Of a DNA stretch of 64,000 nucleotides, positions 23,091 through 32,631 are shown piece after piece (the stretch's first letter is position 1; each line of letters opens with the position of its first letter). The position numbers and the translations under genes were made by a program. The DNA is from Idiomarina sp. (lineage in GTDB: Bacteria > Pseudomonadota > Gammaproteobacteria > Enterobacterales > Alteromonadaceae): NCBI GenBank assembly GCA_020832105.1, contig JAFIFH010000029.1, forward strand, positions 1 to 64,000, in the 5' to 3' direction. The notes under the pieces are model-generated. The model saw nothing but the letters and a program-made list of their open reading frames with translations, had not been told where the DNA came from and did no database searches.

Positions 23091-24074
23091 TTAATTTGCC
23101 GGCCGCACCGACTGTGCGATACGTTCGATGGTGGCCAGTGGCAGCTCACCCACCACCGTCACCTGATGCTCATTCAGGCGCGTTGAATAAAGTGATTCGG
23201 CGCCTTCTATTTGCATCGACTGCGACGCCGGCGTGCGCTCGCTAATATATACCGACACTTTTGCCAGTCCGTCAGAATAAAGATAGTAATCCGCATGCTT
23301 ACCGGTCACCGCCATACGATGACTATTGGAGCGAATCATGTCAAACCCCTGCGGTAGCCAACCAATATTCCATGCGCCACGCACCGGGCTGCGATTGGAG
23401 TAATCTTCAATCAACGGTGGCCGAGCCACTTCTTTGAGTTCACGCAGATTGTCCATGAAATCTTCGCTGATAAACAGGCTGGTCAACTGTACTTGTTCCA
23501 GTATGTCACCTTCCATCGACAGCGTAGCGCTGCGCAACAGCATGCCGCTATCACGATCAATCCACACCGAGTAGCCGTAACGTTGACGGTCCCGGGCGAC
23601 CAGGCGAATATGTTGTGCCGGGCGATCCATAATCCGGCCGCCACCCACGGAAACTACATGGTAAGCATTGCTAATGCGTGAAAATGGGTAGAAAAAACCA
23701 GCAGGTATTGGCCCACTCAGGACGCTGGTTCGCATACTGTAGGGGGTACCCAGGGAATGGTAATACGAGACGTGATTGTTGTGGCGCAGGGCTCGATACT
23801 CAGGGCCGTTCATGCCCGACAGGAGCTCAACTTCCTCACCACTTTCACTGACACCATGAAGCCATCGGTAGGGTTCGATTCGCTCGCCGCGAACATGCAC
23901 AAAGGAAGCGTCAAAATTGAGCTGACGCAACGCTTGTTGCATCCGATCAAACCAGTGCGAGCCCTGGCTGAGATCATTTTCTTCAACCTGTGGCTGTTGT
24001 GACTGGACAGAGCCAGACATCATCAACAGGGTCAGTGTCAACAGGCTGGCTGCAAGGCGTACTACATGACTCAT
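23091..24074 (-). CDS. rseB: Sigma-E regulatory protein RseB/MucB
   Basis: Periplasmic protein that binds RseA and protects it from DegS until it senses off-pathway lipopolysaccharide. Signal peptide about 1-25 (LLTLTLLMMSGSVQSQ), then the large lipid-binding domain (SFVHVRGERIEPYRWLHG; GYSVWIDRDSGMLLRS) and the small C-terminal domain. 327 residues. Follows rseA by 38 bases. Confidence 0.94.
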   Translation of the reverse strand: MSHVVRLAASLLTLTLLMMSGSVQSQQPQVEENDLSQGSHWFDRMQQALRQLNFDASFVHVRGERIEPYRWLHGVSESGEEVELLSGMNGPEYRALRHNNHVSYYHSLGTPYSMRTSVLSGPIPAGFFYPFSRISNAYHVVSVGGGRIMDRPAQHIRLVARDRQRYGYSVWIDRDSGMLLRSATLSMEGDILEQVQLTSLFISEDFMDNLRELKEVARPPLIEDYSNRSPVRGAWNIGWLPQGFDMIRSNSHRMAVTGKHADYYLYSDGLAKVSVYISERTPASQSMQIEGAESLYSTRLNEHQVTVVGELPLATIERIAQSVRPAN

Positions 24075-24112
24075 GCTTGGCTTCCGCGCTGATTCAATAT
24101 AACAAAATTAAC

Positions 24113-24733
24113 TTACCGCTGATGAGCGTCTGGCTGTTCATCTGCTTGCTCAGGCGAGTCTTCTTGCTGACTAAGTTGCGTTTGTTGCTGATGATCGACG
24201 AAGTAAGACTGGATATAACGACGCTGATCAGTACCCTGAGTGTTCTCTTGCAACATCGGTGCTTCCTGAACAGCATTAAAGCTGACCGGGCTTGCCATAC
24301 CGCTAAGCGGCGACGTTTCAAAGACAGGGTTGGCTGTTGGTGAGGGTTGCCCACCCGCTTCACTTGGGTCAAGCATGTAGTTATTCACCCCAATCACCGT
24401 GACTAAGGCCACGCTGGCTGCCACTGCAAGACTTGCTGCCGGGCGCCACCAGGAATCATTGGCAGCTGGTCTGGTCCAGCTGGAACCAGCCCGCTTCGCG
24501 GGTGCAACCACAACATTGTGGGCAGGTTCTGCAGCGACCTGGGCCGCAACTGCCGCGGATATGTCAATGGCCATGCCCGGTTGAGCTTCATTACGAATAA
24601 TCGAACTGGCGAGTTGATAACGCTGCAACCGCTCTCTCTGCGCATCGTCGGTAAGCATGCTATCAAGCACACTTGCATCCATGTCCTCACCGTCTACCAG
24701 TGCTGACAGATGTTCATTATGCTTGTCAGTCAT
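24113..24733 (-). CDS. rseA: Anti-sigma-E factor RseA
   Basis: Inner-membrane anti-sigma factor holding RpoE; cleaved by DegS and RseP on envelope stress. The N-terminal sigma-binding domain (HLSALVDGEDMD; RERLQRYQLASSIIRNE) is followed by one membrane span near residues 96-118 (PAASLAVAASVALVTVIGVN) and a periplasmic Gln-rich tail. 206 residues. GAGGA is 7 bases before the ATG. The tail ends in a Gln/His/Asp-rich stretch without the terminal YQF/YVF-like DegS trigger, because that trigger belongs to porins. Confidence 0.92.
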   Translation of the reverse strand: MTDKHNEHLSALVDGEDMDASVLDSMLTDDAQRERLQRYQLASSIIRNEAQPGMAIDISAAVAAQVAAEPAHNVVVAPAKRAGSSWTRPAANDSWWRPAASLAVAASVALVTVIGVNNYMLDPSEAGGQPSPTANPVFETSPLSGMASPVSFNAVQEAPMLQENTQGTDQRRYIQSYFVDHQQQTQLSQQEDSPEQADEQPDAHQR

Positions 24734-24751
24734 ATGCGTTTCCTCAAAATG

Positions 24752-25330
24752 TTAACCTTCTAAAAGGGGTTTCAATTTTTTATCGATAGCCTCACGTGCA
24801 CGGAAAATACGTGAACGCACGGTACCTATAGGACAGTCCATAGTCACTGCGATTTCTTCGTAACCCATCCCGTCCAATTCGCGCAACGTAATTGCCTGTT
24901 TGAGATCATCGGGCAGCGCGTTGATTGCTTCCAGCACCGTCGCTTTAATCTCGTCTGACAACATTTGGCTTTCGGGTGAGGCGATGTCTTTCAGACCATG
25001 ACCGTCATCTAAAAATTCTGCTTCCTGAGCATCGATATCCGAGCCAGGTGGTTTGCGACTGCGTGACACCAGATAATTCTTCGCGGTATTCACTGCAATT
25101 CGGTATAACCAGGTGTAAAACGCGCTCTCACCACGAAAATTTGGCAGTGCCCGGTAAGCCTTAATAAAAGCTTCCTGGGCCACATCAGGCACATCGCCCT
25201 GCTGCTTAACGTAGCGGGAAATCAGACTCATGATCTTATGCTGGTACTTCTTTACCAGAATATCAAAAGCGGCCTGATCACCTTGTTGCACGCGCTCTAC
25301 AAGTTGTTGATCTATATCCTGTTCGCTCAT
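24752..25330 (-). CDS. rpoE: RNA polymerase sigma factor RpoE (sigma-24)
   Basis: Extracytoplasmic-function sigma factor for misfolded outer-membrane proteins. Region 2 reads VPDVAQEAFIKAYRALPNFRGESAFYTWLYRIAVNTAKNYLV broken by normal variation; region 4 has LKQAITLRELDGMGYEEIA and IGTVRSRIFRAREAI. 192 residues, very close in layout to E. coli RpoE. Preceded by a promoter it should itself recognise, so the operon is probably autoregulated. Confidence 0.96.
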   Translation of the reverse strand: MSEQDIDQQLVERVQQGDQAAFDILVKKYQHKIMSLISRYVKQQGDVPDVAQEAFIKAYRALPNFRGESAFYTWLYRIAVNTAKNYLVSRSRKPPGSDIDAQEAEFLDDGHGLKDIASPESQMLSDEIKATVLEAINALPDDLKQAITLRELDGMGYEEIAVTMDCPIGTVRSRIFRAREAIDKKLKPLLEG

Positions 25331-25398
25331 CCGAGCCCACTCTCCCGTTCCCTTGCACGTACTGCTAAAAGTACTGGCTCGAGCTGCGTGTCACATAA

Positions 25399-25425
25399 CT
25401 AGACTCGTAGCTTTTCAAAAAGTTC
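25399..25425 (-). promoter_or_regulatory. Sigma-E-dependent promoter of the rpoE operon
   Basis: On the minus strand GAACTT (25425-25420) is followed after 16 bases by TCTAG (25403-25399). This fits the sigma-E pattern GGAACTT-N16-TCTAA, including an A/T-rich stretch after the -35. The start of transcription would lie about 60 bases before the rpoE ATG. Confidence 0.75.
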
Positions 25426-25486
25426 GCATTTATTACGCAAACAAGGGTAAAATTCTTATTCAATCAATACAACAGCTTTGGATACT

Positions 25487-27091
25487 ATGACATCTCATCA
25501 AGCGTACCACTGTGATGCGCTGATTATCGGTAGCGGCGCTGCCGGCTTATCATTGGCGTTAAAGCTCGCCCAGGACCTGAATGTAATCGTTTTAAGCAAA
25601 GGCCCGCTTGCCGAAGGTTCAACTTATTACGCCCAAGGTGGTATCGCCGCCGTCTTTGATGAAAATGATAGCATTGAATCCCATGTTGACGACACTTTAA
25701 AAGCAGGTGCGGGGTTGTGTGACAAAGACGCGGTCTTTTTTACTGCTTCGCGGGCTAAAGCTGCGCTCCACTGGTTGATTGAGCTTGGCACCCCCTTCGA
25801 TCAAGAAACCAACGCCCTCGGCGAAGCCCGTTTTCACCTTACCCGCGAAGGCGGGCATAGCCACCGACGAATCTTACACGCCGCAGATGCCACAGGTAAA
25901 GCGGTGCAAACCACCTTAGTCGATCAGATTCATGACCATCCAAATATTCGTGTGTTTGAAGGCTTTAATGCGATTGACCTGATTGCTGGCGGTGAGGGCG
26001 ACAACCGACGCTGCATTGGCGCTTATGTATGGAGTAATGAAGAACGCAGAGTTTTCACCATAGGTGCACCTTTTGTCACCCTGGCCACCGGCGGCGCAAG
26101 CAAAGTCTATCAGTACACCAGCAACCCAGATATTGCGTCAGGTGATGGCATCGCCATGGCATGGCGCGCTGGATGCCGGGTCGCTAATATGGAATTTAAC
26201 CAGTTTCACCCAACCTGTCTGTTCCATCCAAAAGCACAGAACTTTCTACTCAGCGAGGCGTTAAGAGGTGAAGGGGCCATTTTACGTCGCCCCGACGGCA
26301 GCCCCTTTATGGGCGACTTCCACCCTGACAAGGAGCTCGCACCGCGAGACGTAGTCGCCCGCGCCATCGATTTTGAGATGAAGCGTTTAGGCGCGGATTG
26401 CATGTTCCTGGATATCTCCCATCAGGATCCGGAATTCATTCAACACCACTTTCCAACCATTTATCAGCGCTGTCTGGATCTTGGTATTGATATTACCAAG
26501 GAACCAATGCCGATAGTGCCTGCAGCGCATTATACCTGTGGCGGCGTGATCGCTGATAAACACGCACAAACCGATCTGCCTGGCTTGTATGCGATTGGCG
26601 AAGTCGCCTATACCGGGCTGCATGGTGCCAACCGGATGGCCAGCAACTCATTGCTGGAATGTGTGGTATATGCCCATGCCGCTGCTGAGCATATTATGCT
26701 CCAGCGGGATAAGGTGCGTATTGCTGAGGCGCTGCCCATTTGGGACGAGAGCCAGGTCACCGACTCAGATGAAGAGGTGATTATTCAGCATAACTGGCAT
26801 GAGCTGCGCTTATTTATGTGGGACTACGTCGGTATTGTGCGCACCAATAAGCGCCTGGCCCGGGCCGCTCGTCGCATTGAAATGCTGCAGCAGGAAATAC
26901 ATGAGTATTACTCGAATTTCCGCGTGACCAACAATCTGCTTGAGTTACGTAACCTGGTGCAGGTAGCTGAGCTGATTGTGCAGTGTGCGATGCAACGCCA
27001 TGAGAGCCGTGGCTTGCATTATAACCTTGATTACCCGAATCAGCTCGACGACCCCAAACCGACCATTATTGCGCCGTCCCGCAAGACTTAA
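25487..27091 (+). CDS. nadB: L-aspartate oxidase NadB
   Basis: FAD-dependent oxidation of L-aspartate to iminoaspartate, first step of de novo NAD synthesis. FAD-binding [15 protein letters not shown] at the N-terminus, the family motifs [54 protein letters not shown] and [16 protein letters not shown]. 534 residues from the ATG at 25487; a TTG nine bases earlier is also in frame but less likely. Divergent from rpoE; the end overlaps the end of ygfX by 4 bases on the opposite strand. Confidence 0.97.
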   Translation: MTSHQAYHCDALIIGSGAAGLSLALKLAQDLNVIVLSKGPLAEGSTYYAQGGIAAVFDENDSIESHVDDTLKAGAGLCDKDAVFFTASRAKAALHWLIELGTPFDQETNALGEARFHLTREGGHSHRRILHAADATGKAVQTTLVDQIHDHPNIRVFEGFNAIDLIAGGEGDNRRCIGAYVWSNEERRVFTIGAPFVTLATGGASKVYQYTSNPDIASGDGIAMAWRAGCRVANMEFNQFHPTCLFHPKAQNFLLSEALRGEGAILRRPDGSPFMGDFHPDKELAPRDVVARAIDFEMKRLGADCMFLDISHQDPEFIQHHFPTIYQRCLDLGIDITKEPMPIVPAAHYTCGGVIADKHAQTDLPGLYAIGEVAYTGLHGANRMASNSLLECVVYAHAAAEHIMLQRDKVRIAEALPIWDESQVTDSDEEVIIQHNWHELRLFMWDYVGIVRTNKRLARAARRIEMLQQEIHEYYSNFRVTNNLLELRNLVQVAELIVQCAMQRHESRGLHYNLDYPNQLDDPKPTIIAPSRKT

Positions 27092-27561
27092 GCTGTGGGC
27101 CTGGCGCCGGTAGAAACATTCTGACAAACCCGATTCAGTCGGGTCCAGTGTTCGGGGGAGAGTTGATCTCGCACCACCCAGACCCAGTGGCATGGGTGCT
27201 GTTTGCTGTCGACGTTATCTGGGAAAGTTGTCAATGCGGGGCCAAGTTGCAGCGCAATGAGCCATGGCGTGCGCAGGCTGTGGTGAATTTGGAGCTGATT
27301 AAATTGACCAGCTTCGGTTACCATTAAAGTGTGCGTTGCAGGCTGCTCCGGCGCTGGCAGGTAAGCCACCACCCAGCTTGCATACAGCAGCATTGGCCAG
27401 GGCCATAACCAGTCACCCCACCAGCCACCTACCCCAATGAGACCAGTGACGTAAGCCACCACCCAGCCTGCATAACAAGCCAGGCTCAAGGCAGTCAAAA
27501 GCCGCAGGCGCTGAAGCCAGCGGGACTGATTAGCCTTGAGCGTCCAATGCTGGATAAGCAT
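27088..27561 (-). CDS. ygfX: YgfX/CptA-family inner-membrane protein
   Basis: 157 residues with two N-terminal membrane spans in a Trp-rich stretch (about 21-42 and 53-69) and a soluble tail containing PWLIALQLG and [21 protein letters not shown]. It lies next to sdhE, as in the ygfX-sdhE (cptAB) pair, which supports the assignment more than the weak sequence conservation does. E. coli YgfX was described as a toxin affecting MreB/FtsZ and separately as part of the sdhE operon for flavinylation. The two spans contain near-identical stretches encoded by a 24-base direct repeat. Confidence 0.75.
   Translation of the reverse strand: MLIQHWTLKANQSRWLQRLRLLTALSLACYAGWVVAYVTGLIGVGGWWGDWLWPWPMLLYASWVVAYLPAPEQPATHTLMVTEAGQFNQLQIHHSLRTPWLIALQLGPALTTFPDNVDSKQHPCHWVWVVRDQLSPEHWTRLNRVCQNVSTGARPTA
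27361..27474. repeat. 24-base direct repeat inside ygfX
   Basis: 27361-27384 and 27451-27474 are identical except at one position. The period is 90 bases, a multiple of three, and each copy encodes a W-V-V-A-Y segment, one in each membrane span of the product. Confidence 0.7.
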
Positions 27562-27591
27562 TAGAAATCGGCGCCAGGCGGGGCTTGCGGA

Positions 27592-27864
27592 CTAAACTTT
27601 AACCCTACTCAACATCAGCTTAACCATACCATCAAGCTCTTTATCGTCACAGGTCTGATGGCCCATAAACCAGGCAAACAGATCTGGATCATCACAGGTG
27701 ATAAGGCGTCGGAAAACCGCTTTTTGCTGTTCATCAAGCTCGTCATATGCCTCTTCAACAAATGGCGCAAACAGGACATCAAGCTCCAGCATGCCGCGGC
27801 GGCACGCCCAGCGCAGTCGTTTCTTATCAATAAGCGCATCAGCTGATTGCTTTACCATTTCCAT
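27592..27864 (-). CDS. sdhE: FAD assembly factor SdhE
   Basis: Small soluble chaperone that helps attach FAD covalently to succinate dehydrogenase SdhA. The conserved block WACRRGMLELDVLFAPF contains the RGxxExD flavinylation motif, and CDDPDLFAWFMG is also diagnostic. Start set at the ATG at 27864 with GAGG 8 bases upstream (90 residues); an in-frame GTG lies nine bases before. Confidence 0.93.
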   Translation of the reverse strand: MEMVKQSADALIDKKRLRWACRRGMLELDVLFAPFVEEAYDELDEQQKAVFRRLITCDDPDLFAWFMGHQTCDDKELDGMVKLMLSRVKV

Positions 27865-28072
27865 GCGAAACACCTCTTACTTTGCTCAAAGGAGCGCCTG
27901 ACAAACTGCACACATGCGGATCTAAGCTGCAGCGCCAATGACGTAAACCATACAGGTGTTATCTTAACACGTGATTTTGTTACCCTGCAGCTTGTTATTA
28001 TGAAATATGTCCCCATCATCAGGTTATCCGTTAAAACGTACAGTTAGACAGATATCAGGATGAGCGTGTTTT

Positions 28073-28948
28073 ATGAGTCTAAGTTACCAGCTTTCACAGC
28101 TTGCAATTATCAAAGTGACCGGAGAGCAAGCTGCAGACTTCCTACAAGGTCAGCTCACTGCCGACGTAGTCAACCAGACTGCGGATAGCTGGCAGTTCGC
28201 CGGGCATTGTGATGCAAAAGGGAAACTCTGGGCGATTCATCGAGTCGTGAAAACATCGCCAGGGTTTTTACTGTTAACGGCACAATCCTGCGCTGCCGAC
28301 AGCCTGGCGCAGCTGAAAAAGTTTGCGGTATTCAGTCAAGTTGATATCACCGATGTCAGTGCGCAATACACCGTCTCCTTCACGCCACTGAGTGCGCAAT
28401 CAACGTCGCCTAATCAAGTTTCCAGCAACGCTGATGATGATGTCACCTTGCACCTGGAAAATGCCGAGCTCAGCCTGGCGCCTGCTGCGCAACCTCAGGT
28501 TGAAACCAACGATGCAGTATGGCTGCGGTATGAGCTAGAGCATGGGGTTGCGCAATTGACCCCGGCGACCATTGGCGAATTTGTGCCGCAAATGGTGGGG
28601 CTTGATCGGTTAGGCGGCGTCAACTTTAAAAAAGGGTGCTATATCGGTCAGGAGACCGTGGCACGTATGCATTATTTAGGTCAAAATAAGCGTTTGCCCC
28701 GCCTGATGAGCGGTTTGGCGAGCGCAATACCCGCCCCTGGTGACACCCTGGAACGACAAATGGGGGACAACTGGCGGCGAGCGGGTGCAGTTCTTAACGC
28801 AGTGCGTTATGATAATGGCGAAGTTGCGGTGTTGGCCGTTCTGCCGGCAGATATCGAAGACAACGTAACGATTCGCATCAAGGGTGATGAGCAAAGTCAG
28901 CTGACTTTACACCCAAAATTCGACAACCAGGAAATTTCAAATGAGTGA
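28073..28948 (+). CDS. ygfZ: tRNA-modifying/Fe-S accessory protein YgfZ
   Basis: Folate-binding protein of the GcvT-like family that helps Fe-S enzymes such as MiaB. It has the invariant motif KGCYIGQE (K-G-C-Y-x-G-Q-E) around residue 190, followed by TVARMHYLGQNKR, and the N-terminal FLQGQLTADV. 291 residues, somewhat short of E. coli's 326. Divergent from sdhE across a 208-base gap in which I see no clear promoter. Overlaps the next gene by 8 bases. Confidence 0.92.
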   Translation: MSLSYQLSQLAIIKVTGEQAADFLQGQLTADVVNQTADSWQFAGHCDAKGKLWAIHRVVKTSPGFLLLTAQSCAADSLAQLKKFAVFSQVDITDVSAQYTVSFTPLSAQSTSPNQVSSNADDDVTLHLENAELSLAPAAQPQVETNDAVWLRYELEHGVAQLTPATIGEFVPQMVGLDRLGGVNFKKGCYIGQETVARMHYLGQNKRLPRLMSGLASAIPAPGDTLERQMGDNWRRAGAVLNAVRYDNGEVAVLAVLPADIEDNVTIRIKGDEQSQLTLHPKFDNQEISNE

Positions 28949-29426
28949 AGCAATTACCGCAGATAAAGCCGTAACCATCCATTACGCTGTAAAAAACCCA
29001 GCTGGTGAGGTTTTAGACAAGTCCAGCGAAGAACAACCGTTAGCGTTCATCTTTGGCCGTGGCATGTTGATCCCAGGGTTAGAAAAAGCTTTGGAAGGCA
29101 AGACCGCGGGCGACACTTTCTCAACTGACGTCACTGCTGAAGAAGCATACGGTGAGCGTCATGACGGTCTGGTGCAAGCCGTGCCTCGCGAAATGTTTGG
29201 CGAGAATGAAGTTCAGCCTGGTATGCAATTCCGTGCCAGCACTGACCATGGCGAACAATCCGTACTTGTGGTTGAAGTCAACGAAGAAACCGTAACTGTT
29301 GATGGCAACCACCCGCTTGCAGGCGTAAACCTGAGCTTTGACGTAGAAGTTGTTGACGTGCGTGAAGCGACTGCCGAAGAACTTGACCATGGACACGTTC
29401 ATGGCAAAGGTGGCGTTGAGCACTAA
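28941..29426 (+). CDS. FKBP-type peptidyl-prolyl isomerase, SlyD-like
   Basis: 161-residue prolyl isomerase and chaperone. The FKBP part (VTIHYAVKNPAGEVLDKSS, FGRGMLIPGLEKALEGKTAGD) is interrupted by an insert-in-flap domain (about 70-125) and resumes with GNHPLAGVNLSFDVEVVDVREAT. The tail HGHVHGKGG is His-rich like SlyD but lacks the long Cys/His metal-binding extension of E. coli SlyD. Its start lies inside the end of ygfZ, so translation is coupled. SlpA (FkpB) is the alternative name; the tail favours SlyD. Confidence 0.88.
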   Translation: MSEAITADKAVTIHYAVKNPAGEVLDKSSEEQPLAFIFGRGMLIPGLEKALEGKTAGDTFSTDVTAEEAYGERHDGLVQAVPREMFGENEVQPGMQFRASTDHGEQSVLVVEVNEETVTVDGNHPLAGVNLSFDVEVVDVREATAEELDHGHVHGKGGVEH

Positions 29427-29505
29427 GCCGCCCGGCGTTAGCGCTCATTAAGATCCCAGGCGTACAGTAGACGATCCACTGGTACATTGCCTGGTAGATA
29501 AAAAA

Positions 29506-29536
29506 GAGGGTAGCTTTCGAGCTACCCTCTTTTTTT
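29506..29536 (+). terminator. Rho-independent terminator after the ygfZ-slyD pair
   Basis: Perfect 10-bp stem (29506-29515 with 29520-29529) with a stable TTCG loop, followed by seven T. An A-run precedes it, so it may work in both directions. Confidence 0.93.
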
Positions 29537-29643
29537 ATGCCCTGGCGTATCAGTCGCTCGCAATCCGCCTTTAATCGCATTGACCTTGCATGAGCACTAA
29601 AATTGCCGCACTTTATATGCATCAATCACAACACAGGGAACAT

Positions 29644-32094
29644 ATGATGACGGCGACGCAACAGCAGACCACACCATGGGGCATGCGCCTCACCGTGGCG
29701 TCTTTGGTTTTTATTGGCAGCGCGAGTGCAGCGCAGGCAAATCAGGTCGATCTACCTTATCAACAACCTGCCCAGGACATCATTGATATCGTCGATGCAG
29801 CCCCCTCCCCCGGCGCTTCGGTGTCACCAGGAGGCGAGTACCTGTTGATTCAGCAATACCCTGCCTTACCAGCCATAGAAGATCTCGCCTCAGCCGAGTA
29901 CCGCCTGGCTGGTATGCGCATCAACCCTGACAACAATGCAATTAGCCAAAGCCGTTACATCCAGGGGCTGGAGTTAGTCAATATCAATGACGGCAGCACC
30001 ACGACCATCAATGGTCTTCCCCAGGATGCCAGAATCATCAACACATCATGGGCACCTAATGGTGAATATTTCGCCTTCCTGAACATGCAACCTGATGGCG
30101 TGCACCTTTACCGTGTCGATGTCGATAGTGGCAATGCCTCACGTTGGAGTGATGTTCAGGTCAATGCCCTGCGTACCACCAGTATTCAATGGCAACATGA
30201 CAGCCAAAGCGTCTACCTAATGGCGGTAGATCCAGACCGTGGCGCTGCACCGGAAGCAAACCGCGCGCCAAGCGGCCCGGTGATCACCGAAAGCCGGGGC
30301 CGTACCGCACCATCGCGTACCTATCAGGACTTGCTGCAAAACAGTCATGACGAAGCCTTATTTGAATATTACTTCAATAGCTACATTGCTCGCGTTGATC
30401 TCGACGGTGACCTTGAGTATTTAGGCCAGAGCGGCATTTATGACAGCTTTAGTTTGTCACCAGACAATCAGTACCTGTTAGTCACTGAGTTGAACAGTCC
30501 TTATTCTTACGCGGTGCCACACTTTAGATTTGCGCGCACCACGAACGTGTGGGACACCCAGGGTAGCCCGGTCTACCAGGTGGTTGATCAGGCTTTGGCT
30601 GATGACTTACCGATTTCATTTGATGCCGTGGTGCCTGAACGCCGCAGTATCAGCTGGCGTAATGACGCGGACAGCACCCTGGTGTGGGCCGAAGCAGCAG
30701 ACGCTGGCGACCCGCGTAACGACAGCGAATACCGTGACCACGTTTATCAGTTAAGTGCGCCTTTTGAAGTAGACCCAGCGCATTTGATGTCGCTGCAATC
30801 CCGTTTTTCTCGTTTGGCTGCTGCCGACGAAGAGAACGCCATTGTCTACGAGCGCTGGTGGTCAAGCCGTGAAGAGCGGGCATGGCATGTGGACCCAAGT
30901 GGTCAGCGTGACGCCCACCTGATGTGGGAACGTTCGTGGCAGGATCGCTACAATGACCCGGGTTCACCGATGATGACCCGTGACAACCGTGGCCGTGCCG
31001 TTGTGTATCTGAACGACGGAGAGATTCTGCTCAGCGGTGCTGGTGCGTCAGATGAAGGCGATCGTCCTTTCATTGACCGCTATACCCTTGAGACCGGTGA
31101 AACGGAACGCCTATGGCGCTCTGAGTCGCCCTACTATGAACGTGCACTCAGCTTGCTCGACGCCGACAACCTGGTGTTTTTAACGCAACGGGAAGCGGTG
31201 GATGAACCTGCTGACTTCTATAAGCGCAACCTCCAGTCAGACGAGCTGACGGCGCTGACTGACACTGATCACCCAATGCCTCATACCTCAGGGATTAGCC
31301 GCGAATTGGTTCATTATGAGCGTGAGGACGGATTAGCGATGTCGGCAACCTTATTCTTGCCAGCAGGCTATGACAAAGACCGCGATGGTCCACTACCGAC
31401 TATCGTCTGGGCTTATCCGCGGGAGTATCGCAGCAGTGCCGATGCCGCTCAGGTGAGTGGTTCGCCGTATGAGTTCAATCGGATTAGTTACTGGCGTCCA
31501 CAGTTTCTCGCCACCCAGGGCTATGCAGTGTTTGATAATGCGACGATGCCTATTGTTGGTGAAGGCGACAACCAGCCGAATGACACCTTCATCGAGCAGT
31601 TGGTGATGAACTCAGAAGCGGTGATTAAAGCGGGTGTTGATCTTGGTGTCAGTGATCCGGACCGGTTTGCGTTGGGTGGCCACTCTTATGGCGCCTTTAT
31701 GACCGCCAACGTGCTTGCTCACTCGGATCTATTTAAAGCCGGTATTGCACGCAGTGGCGCCTATAATCGCAGCTTAACGCCGTTTGGTTTTCAACGTGAA
31801 GAGCGCACAGTATGGGACGACCCACAACTGTATCTGACCATGTCACCGTTCTTCTCTGCGCATCAGATTAAAACCCCACTGTTGCTTATCCACGGTGCTG
31901 AAGATAACAACTCAGGGACTTTCCCGATGCAAAGTGAGCGTTTATACCAGGCGGTTAAAGGTCTCGGTGGTACGTCACGTCTGGTGATGCTACCCCACGA
32001 ATCGCATGGTTACCGCGCCCGTGAATCTGTGCTACACATGCTATGGGAAACCGTAGAGTGGCTGGATGAGTTTGTGAAAAACGCCGAAGAATAA
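29644..32094 (+). CDS. Exported prolyl oligopeptidase family (S9) peptidase
   Basis: Serine peptidase with an N-terminal beta-propeller and C-terminal alpha/beta-hydrolase. A signal peptide (ASLVFIGSASAAQA) implies periplasmic or secreted activity. Active-site serine 681 sits in GGHSYGAF, the acid is in LLIHGAEDNN and His788 in HESHGYRAR. The propeller and the Glu/Asp-rich middle resemble the S9D glutamyl-endopeptidase-like branch, so cleavage after acidic residues is possible but not proven. Start at the ATG pair 29644/29647 after AGGGA; the frame is open back to 29590 without a ribosome site. Confidence 0.88.
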   Translation: MMTATQQQTTPWGMRLTVASLVFIGSASAAQANQVDLPYQQPAQDIIDIVDAAPSPGASVSPGGEYLLIQQYPALPAIEDLASAEYRLAGMRINPDNNAISQSRYIQGLELVNINDGSTTTINGLPQDARIINTSWAPNGEYFAFLNMQPDGVHLYRVDVDSGNASRWSDVQVNALRTTSIQWQHDSQSVYLMAVDPDRGAAPEANRAPSGPVITESRGRTAPSRTYQDLLQNSHDEALFEYYFNSYIARVDLDGDLEYLGQSGIYDSFSLSPDNQYLLVTELNSPYSYAVPHFRFARTTNVWDTQGSPVYQVVDQALADDLPISFDAVVPERRSISWRNDADSTLVWAEAADAGDPRNDSEYRDHVYQLSAPFEVDPAHLMSLQSRFSRLAAADEENAIVYERWWSSREERAWHVDPSGQRDAHLMWERSWQDRYNDPGSPMMTRDNRGRAVVYLNDGEILLSGAGASDEGDRPFIDRYTLETGETERLWRSESPYYERALSLLDADNLVFLTQREAVDEPADFYKRNLQSDELTALTDTDHPMPHTSGISRELVHYEREDGLAMSATLFLPAGYDKDRDGPLPTIVWAYPREYRSSADAAQVSGSPYEFNRISYWRPQFLATQGYAVFDNATMPIVGEGDNQPNDTFIEQLVMNSEAVIKAGVDLGVSDPDRFALGGHSYGAFMTANVLAHSDLFKAGIARSGAYNRSLTPFGFQREERTVWDDPQLYLTMSPFFSAHQIKTPLLLIHGAEDNNSGTFPMQSERLYQAVKGLGGTSRLVMLPHESHGYRARESVLHMLWETVEWLDEFVKNAEE

Positions 32095-32136
32095 AGCTGG
32101 CATATATCGGGTCCAGCCCCTAGGTAGATGATAAAG

Positions 32137-32179
32137 CGCTGTCGCGGTTGATAAATATCACCCCTGACAGCGTTTTTTT
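32137..32179 (+). terminator. Rho-independent terminator after the S9 peptidase
   Basis: CGCTGTC (32137-32143) pairs with GACAGCG (32166-32172), with a further bulged inner stem, and seven T follow. Confidence 0.85.
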
Positions 32180-32260
32180 GTTGAGAAAATAACAATTTAT
32201 ACATAATCTGAGGTGACGTAATAACGCCAAATGTGATCGATTAGTTGAAAAGGAAACCCC

Positions 32261-32614
32261 ATGTCTAACGATGCCTACGATACGCCAGACCATGACAACT
32301 CAGGTGACAATCAAGCACCACCACCAGAGCACTACGCTGCCAAGCAGCAAACCGACGCAGAAAACAGTTTAGCCATGGTGCTGTCAGTATGGTGGTCTTT
32401 TACCTGGCGTTCAGGCTTGCTCTTTGTCGTTGCAAGCTTTCTGGTCGGTATGATTGTGACTATCGCTACCGGTGGTGATTTAGTAAGAATCGAGCAAATA
32501 TCCGGTATTGTGACATTGATTATCGCCATTCCCATTGGCATTTGGTCGATGGGTAAAGCGCTGAGTGTGAAGCATAAAGGTCATCGGATTATATTTACCC
32601 GCGATCAGGACTAA
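32261..32614 (+). CDS. Small membrane protein with two spans, function unknown
   Basis: 117 residues: a hydrophilic, Asp/Pro-rich N-terminus (1-35), then two membrane segments (about 50-70 and 79-98, LLFVVASFLVGMIVTIA and ISGIVTLIIAIPIGIWSMG) and a basic tail. AAAAGGAAA stands just before the ATG. It has its own region between two terminators or stem-loops, so it is likely a single-gene transcript. I recognise no family. Confidence 0.75.
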   Translation: MSNDAYDTPDHDNSGDNQAPPPEHYAAKQQTDAENSLAMVLSVWWSFTWRSGLLFVVASFLVGMIVTIATGGDLVRIEQISGIVTLIIAIPIGIWSMGKALSVKHKGHRIIFTRDQD

Positions 32615-32631
32615 GTTTAATCACGCCCGGC

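Noticed and set aside
27865-28072. Divergent promoters between sdhE and ygfZ
   Set aside because: I found no -35/-10 pair with acceptable spacing on either strand.
32230-32247. CRP site upstream of the 117-residue membrane protein (TGTGATC)
   Set aside because: Only one half-site is present; the expected TCACA half is missing.
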